64,000 nt of DNA from Aedes albopictus (taxonomy: Eukaryota; Arthropoda; Insecta; Diptera; Culicidae), in the NCBI RefSeq assembly GCF_035046485.1, contig NC_085138.1, forward strand, positions 15,689,329 through 15,753,328, written 5' to 3'. A program made the translations under genes and the position numbers. Positions 11,590 through 24,159 of this stretch are shown in pieces (positions within the stretch are counted from its first letter, which is position 1; every line of letters starts with the position of its first letter). Under the pieces are notes generated by a model that worked only from the letters and a program-made list of their open reading frames with translations, made no database searches and was not told where the DNA came from.

Positions 11590-12230
11590 CAAAAAAATAA
11601 TGTTTAGTAGATCAAAAGTTAACCAGTAAAATGAACCGGTTCAGTGAAATGAACATTTCTGTTGTTCACTTCCCATTCACATAAATCGGTTATCTCTATT
11701 GGTCCTTTTTGGGCGTTGGAGGGATAAGCAGTTTTCGTTGCGTCTACCCACATATTTTTCCATGAAGCTGTATGAATATCTTACGTGCTGCGGTGTAAAC
11801 CCCATCAGGTGATTGCGAAACAATCTCAATAGAGGGCATGGCATTAAGGATCACTCTTGCCTTTGCCTTTGTTTTGTCATCATCATCAGCATCATCATCA
11901 TTACCCTCCTATAACAACACATAAGCACTTTTGTGATTGAGCCTCTCGAGGGATGATGTGTTTCAATCGAAGGGGAAAGTGGTACGAATTGGGGATTTTA
12001 AGGTTTTATCGACAATTTAAACATCATTGGACTAATAAAAAATAATGTATTACTTATTATGTTGGTAAACGATCATTAATTGCGTTGTAGTTTTTACTGA
12101 CTCGATGTTAAAAAAGGAGTTGCAAGATTTATATTTCTTAATTCGTGGTGTACGATTTTTGTCATACCTATTCTGTTCAAGTTGAGACAAATCTCTGTCG
12201 TTTCAACGGCTATCACCCATATCTTCTGGG
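11590..12230. other. Intergenic DNA without visible gene
   Basis: Mixed-composition sequence with a CATCAT/CAGCAT microsatellite-like stretch near 11876-11905. No credible reading frame or RNA gene. Confidence 0.4.
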
Positions 12231-12234
12231 AGCT

Positions 12235-12800
12235 ACAGAGGAGGTGGCGCGTGGACTCGGAGGATAACTAGTCCAGATGCAGTGCAAGAGGTGGTCCAGG
12301 GGTTCGAAGTCGGCTTCGTAGGTCATACCGGTGCCCTGCGGTCGAGATCGACCTTACAGCGATTAAGTGGCCGCGGAGAGGAAGTCCCGGTAGCGGTGCT
12401 GTCGTGGCGTCGGTCTACTGGGTTGGATCCGAGCCCGCGGTTGGAAAGGGGTCCCCGGCAAGGGTCGGGGTAGGTGAGACCCTGCTGTCTGCAACCTTCG
12501 ATGCATCTGATAGGGCCTGAAGGGTAGTGATACCCTTCCTTTGCGGGCAGGTCAGATCGGGTTGCACGTGGGCATCAGTTCTTGATGTCTGCTAAGCAGT
12601 TGGGCGCGGGCGGGGTTGACCCTGCCCGCCTTCCGAGGACAAAGGGAGTGGCGAGGACCACTCGGGAAACTGGCTAAGCGCCAGCAGGCTACCGTGATGG
12701 ACCCTCCAAAGCGAGTCATCGATGTTTGTTGCTGCAGGCTACGCAGCTAACCTTGTGGGTGCGATGTGCACTAGCCCCTCTCTGAAGCAATAGCAGATTT
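12235..12800. other. GC-rich block, possible non-LTR 5' region
   Basis: Markedly richer in G+C than its surroundings, with purine-strong sequence such as GGCGCGGGCGGGGTTGACC near 12603. The 63-aa frame at 12282-12473 shows no domain. The composition and the ordered GGTCGAG/CGGTAGCGG text are like the 5' untranslated region of GC-rich R1/LOA-type retrotransposons, but no diagnostic motif is present, so this is a guess. Confidence 0.35.
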
Positions 12801-15370
12801 ATCCCCCTATGGTTTAGAAGAATGTCGCAGCAAATGCATGTTGCGGACATTGCCATTATTGTTGCGCGATGGTTGAACTTTGATTCAGTGCCACTCTAAT
12901 GTGACAATTTCAAACTTAATTAGGTACATTACCAGGAGATAATTAAAGTTAGTGGCGCGGCCTTGTGTTTGAGAGGATCACACATTCGCTTTTTATGCCA
13001 TGACCATGGGTTCAAATCAGTTATATGAAAACATATAAAACTGTTTCACATGCATCGGATCACTTTGCGGTCTTGGACAAAGTTGTTTGGCATAATACCA
13101 AAGGGTTTAATAATTAATTAAACATTTACAGCGCCATCTTACGACAAAAATCGAAAACTTAAGATTTCGACACATTTGGCCAAGTTTTCCCATACAAATT
13201 TCAACCTTGTTGAGTGCCCACTTAGGCTTAATCGATTTTGCTCAAATTGTGAACGTAGCTTCTGGGAGTCTTGAACAACTGATTCAGGAGGTGAGACTTG
13301 CACGCTAACGCCGCTCAGCACTAAAGTGCATAATTTCCAGACTACACCAAAAATGTGTAACCCTTGCACATTCACAAAATCAGCTCCTGTGTCCGCAAAA
13401 TAGTTAAATTCGCAAAAAAAAATTGTACAGCAATCTAGCTAGGTTTACTAGTGACCTTGAAAAACAAAAAAATATCGACATTTCGCATCTAGACGAGTGT
13501 ACGAGCTGTTTTTGAGAATGTGTAACTGTAACACATTTTTGTTTGGTCTAGAAATTATGCACTTATGAGTAGGGTTAACACATTTTAATGCTGAGCGGTT
13601 TTACTGTGTGGTATTTTTCATTTTTTTTTTGTTTTTGATATAAGTGTGTGCCACCCTAATTCCCAACCACCCTAGCAAAAACTTTTCGTTAAGGTGACAC
13701 AAACGTCGATGGAATATCAGTACATGCTCTAATAAAACCATATCATCAATGATGATCCATGGCGGTACAAACGGACTCTGGATGCACTGATAAGGAACAG
13801 CAGCAACAACATCGACGATGTAGAAGGGGCTTAACATCGTCAAAAACTAATGGATTCGCATAAGCATCAACAATCAGCATAGATGACCAGACCATTCATA
13901 TTTGCTACTCCATGATTAACCAGAACAATCGAAATTTCATAAAGAACGGTGCTTGGGAGTCGCAAATCGCAATCGTTCTAAATTTGCAACATCGAAATAT
14001 GATAAAGTTTTTGAGGAATGGAAGGAATGTTGGTATGAAGTACGATGCCACTAGAGATCGAAATCATCTCTGCATCTCCACGTTTGTCACGGAAAAGAGT
14101 TGTTGTTAGTTGGGCAGTCACCTGATTTGAATTAACTTCGGTAAGTGATAAGATTCTACAATCATTTAAAAGTAGATTAGGATGCGTTTTCATAAAATAC
14201 CCCTATTGAAGTTCCCGCGTTAAATGGGAAAAGTGAGTGAGAGGCGTCCATCATACTGAATGACGGCCTATATGTAGGTACTGCCTACTGCAATGGCTAA
14301 CGAGAACGTTGACTGATGATGACGGTGGGCAATCGTCAGTCAACAGGCTCTAACGACGACGACCACCCGACGATGAAGTAAATTGAATTAAAATTTGAAT
14401 GAAAACCGTGCCGGACTTTCCGGAGGGGATTAAAATTTGGACAAATGTGGTGCTTCATCAATTTTTAGTCGACGCACTTTGGAGATGCGCTGCAAAATGA
14501 GATTTTGCTTTTGGCGTATGTTGGAAATCAAAAAAAAAAAACTCGAACAGTTGCATTCATTTCAACAAATAATTCATTTCATTGGAAAGTTTTTAATGGT
14601 TACAACCAACTCAACTTTTTTCCACATGGCGCAAGCTGAAATAAACTCCAATAAAACTCAAATAAAATGCGCTGCTATAACTATGCAGATTTATGCTGCT
14701 TGTAGGTAAATTCGCATCTGCGGACGCAACTTCTGGGATTTTATTTCTCCCGATAAATTATTAGAGCACCGAAGACAGATTGCAAACCAACGACCACCAC
14801 TGCAAACATCTTTTTAAAATAGCTTATTCCGTCTTGTAAGAAAGTTTTATCCTCGGAAACGTCCTCACGGGACGGCGGCGACAGTCAGTAGTGACAGTAA
14901 GGCAACCCCTTTTTAATCATCATAAATTTTATTCCTTCCACACTCAACACTGGTTTCGTTTTACAGCGCGGAAAAGCTTCCCGCGCCAAGTGCAGAACGG
15001 AGTGCGGGAAAAACTTGGTCGCGTTAATTGCACCAAACCGCGACGGATTGCTTCTTGGTATTTTGCTTGGTCCCCTTCTTGCTGTGTTTGTTTTCCACAC
15101 AGATTTTCTCAAGAGATTTAAAAAAAATCAATTTCCAACCGCAAGGCATAAATCACCCTCACATTTCGCGCTCGTCGGTTGGCATTATTAGGCAGGATGG
15201 ATTTCTTCCTACTTACTTCGCGATTTCGGGCTTGTCTTCATCACGGTGGTTCAGTAGTGGGAGTGGGGGTTGAAAACGATTATTCATTTTCAGATAAATT
15301 GATCCACAGATGGAGCCCATGTTCAGTGCAACGCAATTTTAAATTTCAATTTCATCTTGTACCGACTTTT
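12800..15370. other. Intergenic DNA, no supported gene
   Basis: Mostly unique-looking sequence with scattered short frames, none with a recognisable domain. A diverged copy of the repeat best seen at 43450-43547 and 63870-64000 lies at about 13865-13970 (AGCATAGATGACC...). A tRNA-like remnant is near 12955-13020 (ends CATGGGTTCAAATC). Confidence 0.4.
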
Positions 15371-15475
15371 CGAACCCTCTAAGCAGAATACCCTCTTCGA
15401 ATGAGTGTAATCAGTTTCGTACCTTTTAATTCCGCCCTATTTTGCTTATCCTTTGACAGATACGCGTATTTCAAC
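15371..15475. repeat. Dispersed repeat shared with the 35.55-kb hairpin
   Basis: The segment CGAACCCTCTAAGCAG ... AATCAGTTTCGTACC ... GCCCTATTTTGCTTATCC reappears in opposite orientation at about 35575-35675, where part of it is folded into a perfect hairpin. Confidence 0.7.
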
Positions 15476-16495
15476 TACCACTTGTAATCTTCCTCAGTGT
15501 CAGTTATCCACTTCGATTTCATGTTGTTAATATTATTAGAATATTTATTAATGTTAAGGTGAAGACATGACGAAACCACACCTCAAAATTTCAAGAATAC
15601 AAATCTAAATAATCTGATTGATCGATTGATCATTACCAGCGGGTAACCAATCGATCAACTTTTCAGCACAAACCTATATTCGGTTCTTCTGCTTTGTGCT
15701 CTTGAAAATTCGACACTGATTCTTCATTAGGAACTAACTGACATTTTCGATTTCTCTTCATCGATCCTCTCTTTGTGTTATTACGAAATTTCGATTTCTC
15801 TTCATCAATCCTCTCTTTGTGTTATTACGAAAAGTGTATTAAGTTTTCCAAAGATTTTTTGGTTGAAATGCGAAGTCGACGACTACATCTTGCTCAAGAA
15901 ACAAAAAGAATAATGATTTTATTTGTTTTGATCAAGTTATTAGCGAAAGAGAGAGTCGACGAAGAGAAATCGATCAAGTCAGTTAGGCCCTTAAGAAAAA
16001 TCATTGTCGAATTCTTCACCTTAAGAATAAGGGCTGGCATAATGCTACCTCACGGTTGGGTTGAAATATAGTATTCTATCAAAGTTATATCACAGCCAAA
16101 CAGACGTGATACTGGCAAAATTTCCATCGATCATGTTTTTGGCAATGATTTTAAAACGTTGTGGCATTTATAACCAGAGGCATGCACATCGTTTCACAGT
16201 AGCGCCTTCTATTGATGCTGTTGACAACGCAGTGTTTCGCGAAACATGAACAGGATGAACTGGATGGTGGATTTATACGATAATTGTTCTAGGTGTTACG
16301 TCTATTTGTCTGGGGTTATATGTACCGCTTTTACTTTTTCCGGGCGCACTCATATCTAAGCTTTAGATTTACTTCTGTTAATTCTGCTGTTCCAGAAGTG
16401 TTTAACCGTATCGCTTTATAATGTAGAGGTAAACGCCACAGCACCGACAACGGAACGACAAGGAAATGCTGAACCATTTAGGTTTGTACCAAAAA
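15476..16495. other. Intergenic DNA with a short local duplication
   Basis: A near-exact tandem duplication of about 53 bp (TTTCGATTTCTCTTCATCRATCC...) occurs at 15747-15832. The frame covering it (15775-16071) has no recognisable domain. Nothing else stands out. Confidence 0.4.
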
Positions 16496-16499
16496 CAAA

Positions 16500-19190
16500 A
16501 TGAGCTTCTTGGAAAATTGTGCAGGAGTTTCTTGGGATTTTTCCCAGGAGTTGATCGAGAATTCTTGCAGGAATACCTAGAATTCCTCAAAGAGCTTCAG
16601 GGGAATTCCTCAAGGAGCTTCTTGGAAATTCCTACAAGAGTTCCTCGGGAGTACCTCCAGAAGGTCCACAGGAATTGCTTCAGGAGTTCGTCGGGATTTC
16701 CTCCAGAAGTTGCTCGGTAATTTCCTCAGGAGTTAAACGGTATTTATGCCAGGAGCTCCTTGGAAAATCGTCTAAAAGTCCCCTGGAAATGCTTCCATGA
16801 GTAGGCCGGGAATTTCTGCAGAAGTTCCTTGAGAATTTATCCAGAACTTCTTCTATAGCATTCTTCCAGGTGTTTTTGAGAACTGCCTTCAGGAGTTCCT
16901 CGAAAATTCCTTTAGAAGTTCATCGGGGATTTTACCAGAAATTCCTTGGAAATTCATCCAGGAGTTCCATGGGAAATCCTCAGAAATTCTGGGAAATGTC
17001 TCCAGGAATTCCTAGGAAGATTCTGCAGGAGTTCCTCGAGAATTCCTTCAGCAGTTCCTTGGAAATTCCTCCAGGAGCTCCTCGGAAAATCGTGCAGGAA
17101 TTTATTGGGAAGTTGATCGAGAATTCTTGCAGGAATACCTAGAATTCCTCAAAGAGCTTCAGAGAGATTCCTCAAGGAGCTTCTTGAAAATTCCTACAAG
17201 AGTTCCTCCAGAAGGTCCACAGCAATTGCTTCAGGAGTTCGTCGGGATTTCCTCCAGAAGTTGCTCGGTAATTTCCTAAGGAGTTAAATGGCATTAATGC
17301 CACGAGTTCTCTGGAAAATCGTCTAGAAGTTCCCAGAAAATGCTTCGATGAGTAGGCCGGGAATTTCTGCACAAGTTCCTTGAGAATTTGTCCAGAACTT
17401 CTTATAAATCGTTCTTTCATTCCAGTTTGGTAAGATCTAGCCATTTTGATTTAATAATTATTGTTTTCAGATCAATTCCGGTAAATGCAATTTTCAATAT
17501 CTCACTATATTTGTAAATATGCCAAATATTTGCTTTTTCACCAAGGAAAGCACCCCATTAAACCCTATCCAATTTTCAACTCCAGATATCTATGAAGTGG
17601 GCCAAGTTCTTGGACATATTCTGAGTAGATATCTAATCAACATTTCCTCCCCATCTCCGCTGATCGTAAGGACCAGGCCAGGTGTCGAGAGTTCGTTAAA
17701 TGAAAGGTTTGTCAAGTCCCAGGCAACTTTTCTGGTGCATTAAACGTCTCTATCGACAGCCACCCCATTATGTGTATGGTCGGCTATGCTATGCTATGCT
17801 ATGCTAACTTCTTATAAAGCGTTCTTTCAGGTGTTTTTGAGAAGTGTCTCCAGGAGTTCCTGGAAAACTACTCTAGAAGTTCATCGGGGATTTTTCCAGA
17901 AATTCCTTGGAAAATTCATCCAGGAGTTCCATGGGAAATCCTCAAAGAGTTTCTGGGAAATGTCTCCAGGAATTCATCGGAAAATTCTGCAGGAGTTCCC
18001 TGAGAATTCCTTCAGCAGTTTCTTGGAAATTCCTCCAGAAGCTCCTTGGAAAATCGTGCAGGAATTTCTTGGGAGTTGAGCGAGAATTCTTGCAGGAATA
18101 CCTAGAATTCCTTAAAGAGCTTCACGGGAATTCCTCAAGGAGCTTCTTGGAAAGTACTTCCAGAAAATCTACAGGAATTGCTTCAGGAGTTCCTCGGGAT
18201 TTCCTCCAGAAGAAAGATTCCCATGGCATTTATGCCAAGAGTTACCTGGGAAACCGTCCAGAAGTTCCCTGGAAATGCTTCCATGAGTAGCCCGGGAATT
18301 TCTGCAGTTCCTCCAGAAGTTTCTTGGAAATTCCTCCACGAGCTCGATTGGAATTTATCAAAGAGTTTCTTCAAGAGGTCTTCGGTTTTTGTTTTCAGGA
18401 GTTCCTTGGCAATTTTATTTTCCGGAAGTTTCTTGGAAATACCTCCAGGACTTCCTCGAAAATTTCTCCAGGAGTTCCCCGCGAATTTCTGCAGAAATAT
18501 CTAGGAAATTTCTTCAGGAGTTTTTCGAGAATTCTTCCAGCAGTTCTACCAGAAGTTCGTAGGAAAATTCAGGAGTTGCTCGGCAATTTTCCAAGGAGAT
18601 CCTGGTAGTTTTGTTTAGGACTTTACAGGAAATTCATTCAGGATTTCCAAGAGTAATTCTGCAGGAGCTTCCCGGGAATTTATTAATGCGTTTCTTAGGA
18701 GTTTCTCCTAGAGTTGCATGTGAATTCTTCATGGTATTCCTCAGAAATTTTTCCAGTAGTGTTCGGGAATACCTCACGAAGTTCCACGAGGGTTCAGGAG
18801 TTCCTCGGAAATTTCCCCAAGAGCTTACTCCAAAAGTTTCACGGAAATACCTATAGGAATTCGTCTGAAATTCCTCGGAAGAATCTTCAGGACTTTCTCG
18901 AGAATCTCTCCAGGAGATCCTTGGCAATGTTCCTAGCAAATTGTTCTATAATTTTCTCCGGAATCCCTCTTCAAGATTTCCCTAGGAAGTACTCTGGGAA
19001 TATCTCATGGAGTTCCTCGGGAATAACTCCAGGAGTTCATCGAGCGTTCTTTCAGGTGTTCCCCTAGATTTCTTCCGGAAAATGCTTGGAAAATTCTCCA
19101 CGAGTTACTTGAGAAATCCTTTAGAAGTTCTACATGAATTCATTCAGAAGCTCCTCGGGGGAATATCTCCAGGAGTTCCTGAAAAAAAAA
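16500..19190. repeat. Pyrimidine-arm degenerate array (CAGGAGTTCCTCGG type)
   Basis: Diverged units of CAGGAGTTCCTCGGGAATTTC fill this stretch, broken by a retroposon at 17420-17805. Two sub-blocks (16500-17395 and 17830-18310) share long similar segments, which suggests internal duplication. Frames here translate to low-complexity Ser/Arg/Phe/Gly peptides. Confidence 0.82.
17420..17805 (+). mobile_element. Retroposon with (TATGC)n tail and 24-bp target duplication
   Basis: The array sequence AACTTCTTATAAATCG... at 17396-17419 is repeated with one mismatch at 17806-17829. The 386-bp insert ends in four or more TATGC units. This is the form of target-primed insertion of a LINE 3' end or SINE. 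No coding motif is visible in it. Confidence 0.78.
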
Positions 19191-19194
19191 AATC

Positions 19195-19745
19195 CAGGAG
19201 AACTCTTGGAAGCATTTTTAAGGAATCTCCGGGTAACTCCTGGAAGAATTTCCGAAGGGTTCCTGGAGGAATTCCCGAGGAACTCCTGGAGGAATTCTCG
19301 AAGAACTCTTGGAGGAACTCCCGTTGACTTCCTGGAGGAATTCTCGGGGAACTCCTGGGGGAAATCCCTGGGAACTTCTGGAGGAATTGCCGGGGAACTC
19401 CTGGAGGTATTCTCGGAGTTTTTTTGGATGAATTTCCGGGGAACTCCTGGAGAAATTCTCGGGGAACTACTACAGGAATTCCCGGGGAACTTTCAGAGTA
19501 ATTTCTGGAGGAATCCTGGAGGGATTCGCGGGTAACTCCTGGAAGAGTTTCCTGAGAACTTCAAGCGGAATTTCTGGGAAACTCCAGGAGGAATTCCTTA
19601 GAAATTTCAGGAGGAATTTTTGGAAAACTTTTCTGGAAATTCCTAGGGGAATCCTGCAGGTATTCTCGGAGAATTCATGGAGAAATTTCTAGTGAACTCC
19701 TGGAGTGATTCCCGGGAAAATTCTGGGAAATTTCCAGGGACTTCT
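19195..19745. repeat. Purine-arm array, regular 23-bp period
   Basis: Reverse-complement counterpart of the array at 16500-19190, joined through an A-run at 19182-19191. Units of the form CCTGGAGGAATTCTCGGGGA start at 19262, 19285, 19308, 19331, 19354, 19377 and 19400, an exact 23-bp period for seven units. Confidence 0.85.
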
Positions 19746-21366
19746 GGAGACGTCGGGTTACGAGGCGCGGACGCGAATAATGTCGAACGGCTTTTGCGTA
19801 AACGTATGGTGTGGTTTTTCGCGATGAAATAAATCGGGATTGTGCTTCTTCAACTGTTGACGCGACGTGTATCTTGATGTAGTTGATGGAGTGGATTATT
19901 CCACCTACTGACTTCTAGATTCACGCCTTACCCTTTCATACTAACTAATATTCCTTCCCGAGACAACTATGGGATGCTGTGAATTCCACGGTTCCTAGTA
20001 ACAACGGTTGTCGAGCTAACATTCCTTCCTTTTCCCGATGACCGTAAGGACGTGTCCGGCGCCGTTGTTGAGCTCTCGAATTATGCACATTGAGGATGGT
20101 TGGCTAGTCCCAAACTTCATCCATTGGTTTTCTGTACTATTTAGATTGTTCTGGTCAATCACGGAAGAGCATCTACAATGTATGGTTATCTTTGCCTTGC
20201 TTTGGTAGAAGAACTTCGGCTGCAAAGGATTACATAAGCTAAACATGTTTACATTTGAAAGATTTAACCTTGTATAACATGCGGTCTCAGTGATATCGAA
20301 GATAAGAACCTAAACTAAACCTAAATTCGAATCCATCTCACTTCGTTTCGTTTTGCCGTTTTGTCATGTCGATGTCATGCCAAGGACCCCTTATTGGCAA
20401 CACACTTAAAAAGATTAGGCAACCCTTGTAGCCTTGTGAATGAATTTTACAACAAATCAAGCAAATCAAAATCTAATTTTCATATGTAATATCCTTTCCA
20501 CCCCATCATCGTGATCATCGTTGTCATCGGGGCACCAACAACAGTGATGAAAATCATGCAGTTCCCGTTTGAACAGCAATCGGTATGGTGACGCAGCGTA
20601 GAGGCACCGAATGGCACCTATAATCCAGTACAAATTACGCTCATAAAAGGGGTAAGCACACCGAAAATCAGTCATCATCATCCGATTGAATTATGCGGAG
20701 TTACATCACATGCGTTGATGTATGAACCTGCACATGTAGTCTGGCATGTCTGTCGGCCGTCTAGTGGTGAAAATGATAAAACGAAATGATGCGGTGGGGG
20801 TGGTGCGTCGACGTCATCGCGGCGGGGGTGAGCGATAACATACGCGTTAACCCTTCCTATTAGAATGATATCGATGTCAGTGTTCACATATAAATCAATG
20901 TCAAAGCCCGTGTGAGGATGACGATAGGGGCGCTATGTTGCGAGGTTTTGGCGCAATTTTGAATGAGTGCCTGCCTATCTGGTCTGGATGCTGGGGTGGA
21001 ATGTATCAAAATCTATGTAGTTGGGATAAGGAGTGAAGGGTTTCATAGGAACGATTTTTTTCTACCTGACTAGGACGTATATTCAGAACACTAAATGTTT
21101 GAAATATGATTAGTGAGTAGGTCAAGCGGATCGGTGGCGATAAAAGCTTGTCGTTAAACAGTATGCGGATATTGTGCTCGTTTAGTTTTGATGTTTTACT
21201 TTGAAATTGAAACATTGTTGTAGTAAAAACATTTTTTTCTGTTTGAAAATATTTAGTTAGAACCCTTTGATAGATCTGCATTAGCACGTTCTATCCCTTT
21301 CTAATCAGGCTTAGCAGTTTCATTCATCAAGTTTAGGATTACATAAAATGTTCAATGTTTATATTA
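19746..21366. other. Intergenic DNA, possible LTR remnant at its left end
   Basis: The first 200 bases (GTCGGGTTACGAGG... with an AATAAA near 19827) have LTR-like composition, but no second copy or TSD was found. The rest appears unique. It includes GA/TC-rich and CATCATCG-type stretches at 20490-20540 and 20780-20830, with no supported gene. Confidence 0.35.
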
Positions 21367-21627
21367 AACTAGCTGTACCCGGCAAACTTTGTCTTGCCTA
21401 CTGCGTTTTTTGACGTTTCAAGTTGCTAGCCAGGACCAAGTCCCCGGTCAAAATGTATGGAAGATTGATTTTCAAAAACTCTCAATTTTTCAATGTTTTT
21501 CGGCTCATAAACCTTCCTTGGGTGAAAACTTACAGAACAAAACAAAGATGACCCAAATCAGACGTTTCGTTTGCGAGTTATGCGCGGTCCCACGTATGCC
21601 ACTGCATTTATATATATATAGATAGAT
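21367..21627. repeat. Dispersed repeat starting ACTAGCTGTACCCGGC, ending in a TATA tract
   Basis: Starts with ACTAGCTGTACCCGGCAAAC and ends in a TATATATATATAGATAGATG tail, a layout I know from dispersed insect retroposons. The frame at 21389-21625 is not supported by any domain. Confidence 0.5.
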
Positions 21628-22523
21628 GCATTGCTCTCATCCAGCTGTAAATTAACATGATTTCCGTAAATGTCCTTTGATATATTATAGGAATCCCAGT
21701 AGTTTACAGATTATATCATGTTCATCAAGGATTACAAATAACAATAAAAAAACCCATCCAACAAATAAAACCTGCAGTCAAAAAAAAAAGACTGAAAACC
21801 ACAATGTGGGAGTTTCCAACTTGACTTCGGTACTCCTCCCACTAAGTTTTCCGAACCAAAATAAACGAAGGCTACCATTGCCACCGCATCGTCATCGTCG
21901 TCATCGTCGTCGTTGAAAACTGAGCTCCTTTATTTTTCCACGGTTTGCGTCATGCGCTGGCCACCCCTTTTTTGCTACTCCGTAACCAAAGGCACATGGG
22001 AAGAAAATCTCAGCAAAGTGGACAAAAATGCAATATTTTATTAAAAAATAAAAAATAAAACTTTCTATTTCAACGGATTATACACACGCCGGGTTCAAAT
22101 CCTGCTTCGACCATACATCTTTTCTGATAATAAATTCTTTCGACTTCGACTTAACAAAGTTTGTCGGGAGTGGAATTCGATCCTAGGTCCCGTAAGTAGA
22201 AGCAATTACACGAAACCCACGAGTTGAAGAGAATTTCCTTTCAATTTATGCCATAACAGGATGATACACAGAAAACTCAATACTTGTCAAGCTTTTTACG
22301 GGATTGTTTGTTAAAAAGCACGTGTCAAAGCCATAAGGTCTTCTATAAGACATTACCTTTCACTTTACCTACACTTGGTGCACCGTAAATCTTTGCCAAG
22401 TTCACCCTGACGCTTCAGATAATGTTGCTTTCAATTCGAAATCAATGACTTTTTCCTTGATGTGTTTACATCAAATGATAAAAAATGCCAATCAAAAAAA
22501 ATCTAATTGAGACGCCCAAATGT

Positions 22524-22767
22524 AAAGGAGTGTAAGTGACCAGACCACTTTGTCGATTTTGAGCTGAGCATATAGAAAAAATCTTCAGATTCAAGTTTTA
22601 AGGAACATTCTTAAGATTGTTTTTACGATGTTTACAAAAATTACAATACATCGCAGAAAATAGGGTCGATTTTGAGCCTCCATACAATTTGTATGGGATG
22701 AAAAATTGAAGAAAATCTTTAAACCTCATTTACTAGAAAGTGAAGTTTTGTCACTTACACCCCTTTG
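22524..22767. mobile_element. TIR element (AAAGGRGTGTAAGTGAC ends)
   Basis: The left end AAAGGAGTGTAAGTGAC is inverted at the right end, GTCACTTACACCCCTTT. About 244 bp, non-coding. Confidence 0.6.
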
Positions 22768-23194
22768 CTTCCAACCCACTCAATTACAATCAATGACTGA
22801 TTACAATGAGCATTGAATATTTTACCCCATTCTGCATCACTAAAGTTCTTGCCATGAATCCTCCCAAAACTGTCATTATTTTAGCAAGGACTTGCTCAAG
22901 ACTGTGCATAGAATTCTTCATGACTTTGCAAAGGTTTTGGCAAGATTCGGTCCCCAATTTTTAAATAATAAAATAATTTTAAAATAATAAAAAATTAACA
23001 AACAATCAAGCCAGGTTAGATTATTCGATATACTTCTAGGTAAATCCTTAGAACCTTTTATATGGGTGCACCGCATAGCTATTTATTTCCAAAACGTGAA
23101 CCGCGAGATAAAACGTCTAAAACCACTGCTGTAATGCACCAAATTAAAAAAAAAACTTCGAAGTATCTCTCCACTAATATAGTAAAAGGCTTAC

Positions 23195-23440
23195 ACACCA
23201 AAAATCGATTGAGGGTTTCAGCAAAATTTTGCTGAATTTTGCCGAGCTGAAGGCTTCAGTAAAAATTTTGCTGAAATTCAGCAAAATTTTGCTGATTTGT
23301 TCAGTAAACTCTGCTGATCACCAGTAACGTTTTGCTGAAATTCAGCAAACTTTGCTGAAAGTTCAGCAAAAAAATTTGCTGCACCCTTCAGCTCGGCAAA
23401 ATTCAGCAAAATATTGCTGAAAGCGTTTAGTGTGTAGGAA
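23195..23440. mobile_element. MITE built of TTCAGCAAAATTTTGCTGAA words
   Basis: At least ten full or partial copies of the palindromic word CAGCAAAATTTTGCTG are arranged between inverted ends (ACACACCAAA on the left, TTTAGTGTGT on the right). The segment AATTTTGCCGAGCTGAAGG near the left is matched inversely near 23382-23402. Non-coding. Confidence 0.7.
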
Positions 23441-23690
23441 AGAATTTAACAAAAATAAATATAGCAAAATTGCACAAGAATTCAAAAATGATCTTATACA
23501 ATCTGGAACATTTAAAACTATCGTCAACAATAAAAAATTACAGCTCAGAAGCAATTCGAGTCGGGCAAAAAATAGGAAATAATGCTATGTTCATACTGCA
23601 ATCTGAATAACATGTTATTCATGGTGACACTTTGAATAAAATGTTATTTAATTTCCAGTCTGAACATAGCATAAATCGTTGTTATCAATA

Positions 23691-24127
23691 TAGGTACTCT
23701 TCGATAAAACGTACAAAAAAATATCTTCGTACGTTATATTAAAGTGTACGTTATATCGAAGCAGAGAAAAATTTAATATTTTTTATCCTAGTTTTAATGG
23801 ATTCGATGCGAAATTAATCCCAAATAATGATTTCGGTGAAATTCATAAAACTAATAATGAAAAACATGAGTTTTCACAAAAGAGTCATTTAGTTTTTCAT
23901 GCTTCGATATAACGTACATTTTGCTTTGATGTTTTTCCGCAATTTGCGCTTATTCTGGGTAAAAAGGCTGATGCTGCACTAAAACATTTATTTGAGTGAT
24001 TTCGTAGTTTATTTGGGTGTTATTACTGGAAAAATGAAATTTTTCATTGTTGTACGTTATATCGAAGCAAAATGCACGTTATATCGAATTCATTATATCG
24101 AGGGTACGTTATATCGAAGATAACCTG
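23691..24127. mobile_element. Tc1/pogo-like MITE with CGATATAACGTAC words
   Basis: The right end finishes ...CGAAGATAACCTG followed by TA. The left end TAGGTACTCTTCGATAAAACG is its diverged inverse, preceded by TA at 23689-23690. Subterminal ACGTTATATCGAAG words occur several times. It is a smaller relative of the element at 526-4043. Confidence 0.65.
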
Positions 24128-24159
24128 TATTGGTACAGGAACAACATTTTTACTACGAG

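Noticed and set aside
16061..16249. Small frame as a possible gene
   Set aside because: No domain, no start context, and AT-rich surroundings typical of intergenic DNA.
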